From JBQTGK01 sp052400665 (lineage in GTDB: Bacteria > Bacteroidota > Bacteroidia > Bacteroidales > Marinifilaceae): a stretch of 64,000 nt of DNA. Position numbers and translations under genes: made by a program. Location of the stretch: the NCBI GenBank assembly GCA_052400665.1, contig JBQTGK010000002.1; one strand, written 5' to 3'. A model generated the notes under the pieces. It was not told where the DNA came from. It worked only from the letters and a program-made list of their open reading frames with translations, and made no database searches. Numbering within the stretch: position 1 is the first letter of the stretch; every line of letters starts with the position of its first letter. Of the stretch, positions 36,852-46,300 are shown piece after piece.

Positions 36852-37313
36852 ATGAGTAAAGAATTTAATTCTATAGACGATATTTTAGATTTTGCGATTA
36901 ATGAAGAGCAAATTGCAGCCGATTTTTATACCGCATTGGCATCAAAAATGAAGCATCAGGAGATGAAAGATACGTTTGAGCAATATGCGATAGAAGAACT
37001 TGGTCATCGTGCCAAGTTGGAAGCTATTAAAAATGGTAAACAATATCAGCTTTCCGAGAAAAAAATTGCTGATTTAAAAATTGGTGATTATTTGGTGGAT
37101 GTTGATACTGAAAAAACAAAAATTACCTATCAGGAGGCACTTACCATTGCAATGAAAAAAGAAAAAGCAGCTTTTAAATTGTATATGGATTTGGCTGCAG
37201 CTTCAAATGATACTGCATCAAAAGACTTATTCTTGATGTTGGCTCAGGAGGAAGCAAAACATAAATTGAGATTCGAAGTTGAGTACGATAGTAATATCTT
37301 AACCGAAAATTAA
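36852..37313 (+). CDS. Rubrerythrin-like ferritin-fold protein (intact)
   Basis: A 153-residue four-helix protein starting 12 bases after nfnB. The two-iron ligands are in place: Glu in NEEQIAADFY, the ExxH in EELGHR, Glu in KKEKAAFKLY, and ExxH in EEAKHK. There is no rubredoxin domain. Family members reduce peroxides or act as oxygen/iron-handling proteins in anaerobes; the operon place after NfnAB suggests electrons come from there, which is inference. Confidence 0.82.
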   Translation: MSKEFNSIDDILDFAINEEQIAADFYTALASKMKHQEMKDTFEQYAIEELGHRAKLEAIKNGKQYQLSEKKIADLKIGDYLVDVDTEKTKITYQEALTIAMKKEKAAFKLYMDLAAASNDTASKDLFLMLAQEEAKHKLRFEVEYDSNILTEN

Positions 37314-37331
37314 ATTTTAACAGATATAATG

Positions 37332-37362
37332 AAAAGCCGTAGCATTCGCTGCGGCTTTTTTT
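37332..37362 (+). terminator. Terminator after the first rubrerythrin-like gene
   Basis: AAAAGCCGTAGC pairs with GCTGCGGCTTTT (one G-T pair), followed by six or seven T. Confidence 0.75.
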
Positions 37363-37474
37363 ATGCACTCATATTTTCTTTGTCTTATCCGTTGATATTT
37401 CGTAACTTATTGATCAGATATTACTTAAATTTAAATGGAATGATAAATAACTTTAAATATTAAAAAAACAAAAA

Positions 37475-37930
37475 ATGAAAATTTTTAGAACTTTTGAAGA
37501 AATTATCGATTATGCTATTGATAAGGAAATGACAGAGATTGAGTTTTATTCTGACCTTTCGGAAAAAATGGACAGAAAAAATGTGCGGAGACTTTTCCAT
37601 AATATTGCTCTTGAAAAAACAGCTAGGATGTTGCGTTTAGAAAAAATGAAAGATCTAAAAGTGGAGTTTAATCCAGAGGATATTCAGGATATGAAAATTG
37701 CAGGATCGCTCGAGAATGTTGATCATAGAAATTCAGACTTGTCATATCAGCAAGCTCTTATTTTGGCAATGAAAAAGGAGAAAATAAAGTTTAAGTTTTA
37801 TATGGATATGTCTGAATGTGCTATAAACGAAGAGTGTAAGCAAACATTTTTATCTTTAGCGAATGAAGAAGCAAGACAAAAACTGAAATTTGAAATTGAA
37901 TATGATGAATTCGTATTAGTAGAAAACTAA
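37475..37930 (+). CDS. Rubrerythrin-like paralogue with lost metal ligands
   Basis: A 151-residue paralogue of the gene at 36852, colinear from start to end; both end in the same ILTEN/VLVEN-type tail. The first-helix Glu is kept (KEMTEIEFY), but EELGHR reads EKTARM (Glu to Lys and His to Arg) and the last ExxH reads EEARQK (His to Gln). The KKEK of helix 3 is kept. It likely cannot hold a normal two-iron centre. It may be a partner or scaffold of the intact protein, or a repurposed copy. It is separated from that gene by a terminator. Confidence 0.75.
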   Translation: MKIFRTFEEIIDYAIDKEMTEIEFYSDLSEKMDRKNVRRLFHNIALEKTARMLRLEKMKDLKVEFNPEDIQDMKIAGSLENVDHRNSDLSYQQALILAMKKEKIKFKFYMDMSECAINEECKQTFLSLANEEARQKLKFEIEYDEFVLVEN

Positions 37931-37956
37931 GTGTATTTTTTATAAAAAAGCATAAT

Positions 37957-37996
37957 AAAAATCGAAGAGGTATTTTATTTCTTCGATTTTGTTTTT
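37957..37996 (+). terminator. Terminator after the rubrerythrin paralogue
   Basis: AAAATCGAAG at 37957-37966 pairs with CTTCGATTTT at 37981-37990 with a 14-base loop, followed by GTTTTTT. Confidence 0.7.
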
Positions 37997-38107
37997 TATA
38001 GAAGAATAAATGGTTCAATTCTTGTACATATTTTGTTTTCCAAGCTTACTTTAGTATTTTTGTTGTCGATTTTAATTAAGTATAAACGATTGAAAAACAA
38101 ATATTTA

Positions 38108-40084
38108 ATGAATTGTTTTTTTCGAAGTATCCTCTTTGTTAGTCTTTTATTCGGGACTATTAATATTGCTTTTACGCAGAGTTCTGTTGTAGAAATATCT
38201 AAAAATAAGGTAGTTGTTAGTGGTAAAACTTATCTTTTGCATATTGTAAAAGAAAAACAAACCTTATTTTCAATTTCTAAAGCCTATGGTGTAAGCCTTT
38301 CTGTTTTAATGAAAGAAAACCGAAAAACTCAGGCTACAGTTAATTTTAACGAAGTTCTTAGAATCCCTTTCGAAGGTAGATCTGTAAGTGCACCTATTTT
38401 GGTAAAAAAAGAAGATGCTAAGTATATATACCATATTGTGAAAGAGGGAGAAACACTGTTTTCTTTATCTAGAAAATATCATCTTACAATTGATGATTTA
38501 AAAGCAGAGAATAAAGGAGTAGAACAAAGTCTACCTCTTAATAGTGTGCTTAAAATTCCCAAATATAAAAAGGAACAAACAGTAGAAGTACAGAATGTTC
38601 CAAAGCACGATAAAAAATATTACTACTATGTAATTAAGTCTGGAGATACACAATATTCCATAGCTAAGGAGTTTCTAATGAAGCAGAAAAAGCTTCGAAA
38701 ATTTAATCCTAAGATTAAAGGTAAGGTTCTAAAAGTTGGCGATTGGGTAAAAATTCCACGATATTTAGTGCCACCAGAATATTTTGTGGTAAAAGAACTT
38801 CCCAGGGATACAATTAAGGAAGAATTTATAACACTTGATTCAGTTGTAGAGAGTGTTGAAGAAGTTCAGGTAATACAAAAGAAAATTACAATAGGTTTGT
38901 TTTTACCTCTTTATTTGGAAACTAATGATACAATTAATCAAACAGTTAGTTACATAGATACATTAAAAATAATAACTGAACGTAATCCAAGAGTTATTTA
39001 TAGAAAATCAAGAGAGTTTATCCGTTTTTATCAGGGAGTTTTAATGGCTGTTGATTCTTTAAGAAAAGAAGGCTTATCTGTTGATTTACATTTGTTTGAT
39101 ACAGAAAAAAATCCAACGAAAGTGAAAAGACTTGTTGCTAAAAACCAATTTGTTAAATTCGATTTTCTAATTGGGCCAGTCTATCAAAATACCTTTGCTG
39201 TTGTTGCCGAATTTGCTAAGCAAAAAGGAATTCCTATTGTTTCTCCATTATCAGGGAAAAATCCCGAAATTAATAGCAATCCGTATGTTATTCAGTTAAA
39301 TACTTCTTTAGCATCGGTGTGCAGACAAATTTCAGAATACGTATGCGAGGATTTTGAGCTGAAAAACGTAATTGTTGTACATCCCGAAAGATATAAACAC
39401 TTAAATGAGTATAAGCTGATAAAAGATATAGAGCATAATTTGTTCGAAAAAGGATTGTATTGGAATACTGATCAGTTAAACTATAAAAAAATAAGTTTCG
39501 AGGAATATGGTTTGTTTGGGATAGAAGCACTAATGAGCGATACTTGTGAAAACATAGTGGTTTTACCTTCTAACGATCAGCCTTTGGTCGAAAATATAAT
39601 TACCAATTTAAATGTACTAAGTCAGCGTTTTGCCATTCGCTTAATAGGATTTTCGAAATGGCAACGTTATAATAGTTTAGAGTCTGAGTTGTTTTATAAT
39701 TTAAACTTTTCCCTTTTCAGTCCTTATTATATCGATTATAAAGAGGAAAAGTCGTTAAATTTTGTTGATGAATTTAGAGAACGTTTCCGTTGTGAACCTA
39801 GCGATTTTAGTTTTAGAGGCTATGATATGTGCAGATTCTTTGCCTTGGCAACAAGTAAATATGGAACGGAATTTCCTCATAAAATGAATAATCTTGACAT
39901 AGATTTATTACAATCTACCTATCTCTTTAAAAGAATAACCGCTTTTGGAGGTTTCGAAAATAGAGGTGTTCATCTAATTAATTACTCCAGAGATTTTAAA
40001 ATTAGACATCATGCGGTCGAGAATAGCAATAAAGAAGATATTCCTGAGGAAGTTGATCTTTTGAACAAATCATTTGAATATTAA
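38108..40084 (+). CDS. LysM protein with periplasmic ligand-binding domain
   Basis: A 658-residue exported protein. I use the ATG at 38108, which opens with a signal peptide (MNCFFRSILFVSLLFGT...AFTQ); the frame from 38033 opens with TTG and gives a long odd leader. Three LysM repeats follow (YLLHIVKEKQTLFSISKAYG, YIYHIVKEGETLFSLSRKYH, YYYVIKSGDTQYSIAKEF), for peptidoglycan binding, at about residues 35-220. From about 260 on, ITIGLFLPLY leads into a type-1 periplasmic-binding-like fold with FIRFYQGVLMAVDSL and PIVSPLSGKNPEI. It could be a wall-anchored receptor or an assembly factor. Confidence 0.85.
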   Translation: MNCFFRSILFVSLLFGTINIAFTQSSVVEISKNKVVVSGKTYLLHIVKEKQTLFSISKAYGVSLSVLMKENRKTQATVNFNEVLRIPFEGRSVSAPILVKKEDAKYIYHIVKEGETLFSLSRKYHLTIDDLKAENKGVEQSLPLNSVLKIPKYKKEQTVEVQNVPKHDKKYYYYVIKSGDTQYSIAKEFLMKQKKLRKFNPKIKGKVLKVGDWVKIPRYLVPPEYFVVKELPRDTIKEEFITLDSVVESVEEVQVIQKKITIGLFLPLYLETNDTINQTVSYIDTLKIITERNPRVIYRKSREFIRFYQGVLMAVDSLRKEGLSVDLHLFDTEKNPTKVKRLVAKNQFVKFDFLIGPVYQNTFAVVAEFAKQKGIPIVSPLSGKNPEINSNPYVIQLNTSLASVCRQISEYVCEDFELKNVIVVHPERYKHLNEYKLIKDIEHNLFEKGLYWNTDQLNYKKISFEEYGLFGIEALMSDTCENIVVLPSNDQPLVENIITNLNVLSQRFAIRLIGFSKWQRYNSLESELFYNLNFSLFSPYYIDYKEEKSLNFVDEFRERFRCEPSDFSFRGYDMCRFFALATSKYGTEFPHKMNNLDIDLLQSTYLFKRITAFGGFENRGVHLINYSRDFKIRHHAVENSNKEDIPEEVDLLNKSFEY

Positions 40085-40091
40085 ATATTTT

Positions 40092-40118
40092 AGCCGGCTT
40101 TTCAGTCGGCTTTTTTTG
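40092..40118 (+). terminator. Terminator after the LysM gene
   Basis: AGCCGG pairs with TCGGCT around TTTTCAG-type loop sequence and is followed by seven T. Confidence 0.65.
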
Positions 40119-40338
40119 TCCATTATCGGATAAATCATCCATAATAGGAGGTATTTTGTTTAAGTATTATAAACATTAGCTTATAGATTGATTTTAAGTA
40201 CAATAAATTATAATTATCCATTTTCGTAGAGATGTATTGTATTTTATGTTTTTGTTAAAATTCATTCAGACAGTAGTATAGGGAGTTTGGTATGTGCTTT
40301 GGTTGAATAAACCTGTTAGTTACCTAAAGTCCTATGTT

Positions 40339-43300
40339 ATGAAAAAAATTTTACTCCTGGGATACCTATGGGTATTTTCCACACTTATTTTATTTGCTCA
40401 AAATACACCTCCAGATTTAACGGCAGATGCTGATACCACAGTTGATTCTGATATTGTAATATTATTCACAGACATTGTAGAATGGGAGAATGTTGTTTCC
40501 CCACCTAAAATTGTAACTATTTCTGATACTACTTTAACTGTAGGTGATGATTATGATTTCGATTATGAGAACAATACGCTTACACTTAAACCAGGTGGAG
40601 GTAAATCGGTCTTACAAAAAGTAGGTGAAAAAACCTTAATTATTGAGGTTGATGGTTATGATAATGCATCCGTTATCCAGACTATTGCACATGGAGTTGC
40701 AAGTCAGTTGGCAATGAAAACACAAGCAATTGCACCTTCTATTAATGGCGAGGAGTTTGATCCACAACCAGAGATTGATATTTTGGATCAGTATGGTAAT
40801 TTATGTGCATCAGACGGAGCCAGAACAATAACAGCTGCTAAAGCAGATGCTGGAAGCTGGATTCTTGGCGGTACATTAGCTCAGGATGCCAATTTTGGAA
40901 CCTTAACCTTTAGTGGTCTTACAGCTAGTAGTAATGTGGAAATTACGGGTGGAAACATTAGTTTTTCCGCAACAGATCTTACAGGTGTTACATCTTCTAA
41001 TTTTAATTTAGAATTAAATACTCCTCCTGATCTAACAGCGGCATCGGGTGCTACTGTTGATAATGATTTTGAAATATCTTATGGTGAATTAGTAGATTGG
41101 GAGTCTTCAGAATCGTTGAGTATTACCTTTGATGGGATTGAGGTGCCTGCAATTGCGTATACAATTAATTCAACAAGCAATAAAATACTTTTTAAACCTT
41201 CAGAACATTCTTCCTTACAAAAAGCACAAACTGCAAATATCATTATTTCAGTAGATGGATATAGTGATGCAAGCGTTTCTCAGATATTAGGTCATGGAGT
41301 AGCTACCCACTTGGCTATGGACCTAGAGCCTGTAGCTCCGCTAAATAATGGAGATCTTTTTCAGGATCAGCCTGTTGTTAGTGTTAGAGATCAATATGAT
41401 AATATTTGTAGTAACAATAATTCGATATCAATAACAGCAGAAGAAAATGATCCTGCTACGTGGAAATTATTGGGAGGCTTAACCGGAACCGTTATTTCGG
41501 GTGTTTTATCTTATTCAGATTTAGCAGCCTCAAGTACACAGGTAGTTGAAAATGCTTATATTTCTTTTACAGCATCCGGCCTGACTGGTGTTAGTTCAGC
41601 AACATTCAATTTAGCTTTGAATTCACCACCTGATTTAACTGCTGATGCAGATGCAACTGTGGATGGTACATTTGTAATTACATTTACTGATATACAATCA
41701 TGGCATAGTAAGATTTCAAGTATTACTTATGATGGAAATACAATAGAGGCTACTGCCTATGATACAACAGTCGTTAATCAGATAACTTTTGATCCATTTA
41801 AATCTACAATTCTTCAGGTGGCAGGCAGTGGAGATATTGTTATATCAGCTGATGGATTTACTCCTACTGTGGCAATATCTCAAACAATTGGCCATGGAGT
41901 TCCTGATTCTATTTATTTTTCTAAACAGCCAACCGCGCCGAGTCAAAATGGTGGACTTTTGGCAATTCAGCCAGAGGTGAGAAGTCTCGATCAGTATGGA
42001 AATAATTGTACAGGTGATAATGTAACTATAATATCAGTAGTTAAGGGTGATTCCGAAGATTGGACATTGGGAGGTTCGCCGAATCAAACTCTAACAGGTG
42101 GGGTTTTTGCGTATATCGATTTGAGTGCTACTAGTGATGTTGCTGTAAGTGAAGCCTACCTTACAATATCATCAGGTAGTTTTGAAGATGTTAGTTCTGA
42201 ATCTTTTGATATTCCGGTAAATGATTCTCCTGTTTTATCGTCATCTTCAGATGCAACGGTTGATAATGATTTCTTTATTGAGTTTACCGATGATGCTACT
42301 TGGCGTGATAAGATTACTGATGTTAAGTATGGTGGAGCTTCTTTACCTGCATTAGCTTACGATACAGGTGAGGAAGGAAGAATTACATTAAAACCTACAG
42401 AATCTTCTACTTTACAGGATGCCGGATCCGATACTTTAACTTTTATTGCCAGTGGATATTCTGATGCTAAGATTTTTCAGAATATCGGACACGGTTTGGT
42501 TTCAAGTTTATATATAAAAACACAGCCAGTGGGACCAACAGCAAACGGAAGTGTTTTGGATACTCAGCCTGTTGTTCAGTTGTACGATCAGTATTCTAAT
42601 GTTTGTACTTCAAATTCAACTGCAATTATTTCTGCTGAAGCTTCCGGAGGAGATTGGAACATTTCCGGAACAATTAACTTAACAGCAGTAGATGGAGAAT
42701 TTAACTTTACCGATTTAATAGCTAGTAGCGATAGTGAAATTACAGATGCTAGCATAACATTTTCATCTTCTTCACTTGACAATGTTGTAACTGATGTATT
42801 TACTGTACCTGCATTGGAAATATCACCAACATTGTTTGCAGCATCAGACGCTACGGTTGACAATACCTTTGAGGTAACTTTTGCAAATAATCCTTCATGG
42901 CGGTCGGCTATTGATTCAATTACTTATGGAAGAAGTCTAATTTCTGGGGATGCCTATAATAATACGCAGCAGGAGAAAATTATTTTTGATCCATCGAAAG
43001 ATGCTGATTTACAACTATCAGGATTAGATACTATAAGAGTTTATGCCAGCACTTATGAAACAGCAAGTGTGCCTCAGGAAATAAAGCATGGTGCAGCAAG
43101 CGAAATGGTAATTGTTTTGCAGCCAGCATCGCCTGCAGAAAATGGAGGAGTTTTGGCAACTCAGCCCGGTCTTACATTGCGAGACCAGTATGGAAATGAT
43201 TGTATTAATGAGAATGCAATTAAGATTACCGCAGCTAAGGGAGATCCAAATGAATGGAGCCTTGGAGGAACAGTGACCAAAACTGCAGCAAATGGATCGG

Positions 43301-46300
43301 TAAGTTATACTGATTTAACAGCAGGTAGCAATGGCCCAGTGACCGGAGCTTTTATAAGTTTTTCGGCTACTGATTTAACAACTGTTAATTCGAATGCTTT
43401 TGATATTCCTGATTTGAATGCAGCTCCTGTTCTTACTGCAGCAACTGATGTTACTGTTGATGCAGATTTTGAAATTACTTTTACAGATAATGTAGATTGG
43501 AGAACTCAAATTACTGAAATAAAATATGGAAATGCTGTATTGTCAACTACGGCTTATGATACAACAGAGGCAGGAAAAATTACATTTAAGCCTGCCGAAG
43601 ATATCGCTTTGCAAACTTCAGCTGATGATTATATTTTTATTAGTTCATCATCTTTTTTAAAAGACTCGATTCAACAGAACATAGATCATGGAGTAGCTAC
43701 AGGTATCGTAATAACAAGTCAGCCAGAAGGGCCAGATAAGAATGGAGATTTACTGAAAACTCAACCAGAAGTGAAAATACAGGATCAGTACAATAATGAT
43801 TGTACTACCAATAATCTAACAATTATAAATGCAAATGCAAGTGGAGGAAGCTGGGATCTTGAAGGTACAGATTCTTTAAAGGTAACAAATGGAGTTGCAT
43901 CTTATGACGATCTTACTGCCGGAAGTACGGTTATGCTAAGTGATGCAACAATTACATTTTCCGGTACAGGACTAACAAACCAGGAATCTGATACGTTTAT
44001 AATTCCGGCACCTCTGGTTGCACCCTCTTTAATTGCATCGGCAAATGCTACTGTTGATTCACCATTCGATGTTACTTCTTCTGAAAATTCGGAATGGCAG
44101 GGGAATATCGATTCTGTTTCCTATGCAGGAAATATTTTGCCAGATAATGCCTATGATAAGAGCCAGGCAGGAAAAATTGTATTTGATCCTGCTCAGGATG
44201 TGATCCTGCAACTTGCTGATACAAAAGAGTTAGTTATTTTTTCTAGGGGCTACGAAAATGCTACTCTTAATCAGGAAATTAAACATGGTCAGCCTGATAC
44301 TTTATTAATTGAAACTCAACCTACCGCACCTTTGGTAAATGGTGGAGTATTAGATTTACAACCTAAAATTTCCCTTAAAGATCAGTACAATAACAATTGT
44401 GATACAGAAAGTACTTATGAAGTGTTGGTAATTAAGGGAGATGAATCTGATTGGATTCTGGAAGGAGATACCTTGCAGGCTGTAAGCGATGGTGTAATTA
44501 ATTATCGCAGTTTATCTGCTTCAAGTACAGATGCAGTTACAGGTGCTTATTTAACATTTACAGGAGAGGGAATTATTTCCGTCGATTCTGATCCGTTTGA
44601 TATTCCTAATTTGCAGAATCCTCCGAGTTTAACCGCTCAGGTAGATGCTACTGTAGATGCTGATTTTGAGGTTGATATTAGAGGTGGAGATGATTCATGG
44701 GCATCTGAAATTACAATGATTACTTACCAGGGAGATACCTTACCCGACACGGCTTACGATATAGAATCTGAGAAAATTATATTTCATGTTTCAGAGGAGA
44801 TTTTGCTTCAAACATCTGGGGTCTTTAATATTGTGTTTAAAGCATTAGGATATAGCGATGCTAGTGTTGAACAAACAGTGGGGCATGGGCTTACAGCCAG
44901 TATGTTAATTACGCAGCAACCTTTAGCACCTATTGCAAATGGAGATTTGCTAGAACAACAGCCAGCATTAGAATTTTACGATCAGTATTCTAATTTATGT
45001 GATACCGATAATGAGAAAACAATTATTGTATCCAGAAATGATACTGGAGAGTGGACTCTAGATGGAACAGTGGAAAAAACTGCAGTAAATGGACTTGTTA
45101 CATTCGAAGATTTGTCGGCTTATTCAACAGCTCCGGTAACAGGTGCTCAAATTTTGTTTAATTCTGCAGATTTAGATGCGGTAGTTTCCGATGTTTTTGA
45201 TATTCCTGATGTAGCACTTCCACCTGTTTTAACAGCTGCAGCCAGTGCTACAGTCGATAAGCCGTTTAAAATTACTTTTGCAGAAGATTCGGTTTGGCGA
45301 AATCGTATTAATGTTGTTACAGTTAAAGATAGTATTTTGCCTATCGAGAGTTATAATTTTTCACAAGTGGGAGAGTTGGAGTTAATTCCTTCTGCTTCAT
45401 CATTTTTACAAAAGAGTGGAAGTTTTGAGATTATAGTGCAGTCGAGAGGATTTTCACATGATACTGTGCAGCAGGATATTCAACATGGAATAGCGGATAG
45501 TTTATTGATATTGGTTCAACCTACAGCTCCCGAAAGTAATGGGGATTCTTTAGCCAATCAGCCAGAATTAAAGTTGGTAGATCAGTATTTAAATGATTGT
45601 ATTACTGATAATTCAACTCTAGTAAATGTTGAAAAATATGATAACAAAGCCTGGGATTTGAGCGGAGCATTAGAAGTTCAGTCGGCAGAAGGTCTGGTTG
45701 ATTTTACCGACCTGGTAGCAAGCAGCGAGATAGCAATTGATTCGGCTTATTTGCAATTTTATTTTGCTGCCGATAGTGTGATTTCTAATTTGTTTGCCAT
45801 TCCTGTACCTGTAATTGAACTTATAGCAGCCGAGAATGTTACTGTTGATGAACAGTTTAGTATTCAGACAAGTGATAATTCCAGCTGGAGAGATTCTATT
45901 TCTGCAGTAAGCTATGCTGGAGAAACATTAGCAGATACAGCTTATTTGATTGAGGCTGGAAAAATAACTTTTTATCCGCAAAAAGATTCTATTCTTCAGA
46001 TTGCAAGAACTGATACCATTGTTGTTTATGCAAATGCTTATGCCGATGCTAGAGTTGAACAATTTATAGGTCATGGTGTAACCACCGAAATGCTAATTGT
46101 AGATCAGCCGTTAGGTCCGGAAAATAATGGTGATACTTTATCTTTACAGCCTAAAATACAGTTGCAGGATCAGTATAAGAATAATTGTGAAACTGATAAT
46201 ACAACGCAGGTGTTGGTTGAAAAATATTCCGATGAATCGGATAACAACAATTCAGAACAGTGGGATTTAGGCGGAGAAAAAACCATAAGCTCGACCGAAG

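Noticed and set aside
15498..40161. The 15-base string GGAGGTATTTTGTTT occurs at 15498-15512 and 40147-40161, both in leader regions.
   Set aside because: In 64 kb of A+T-rich DNA one or more matches of this length are expected by chance, and the flanks differ.
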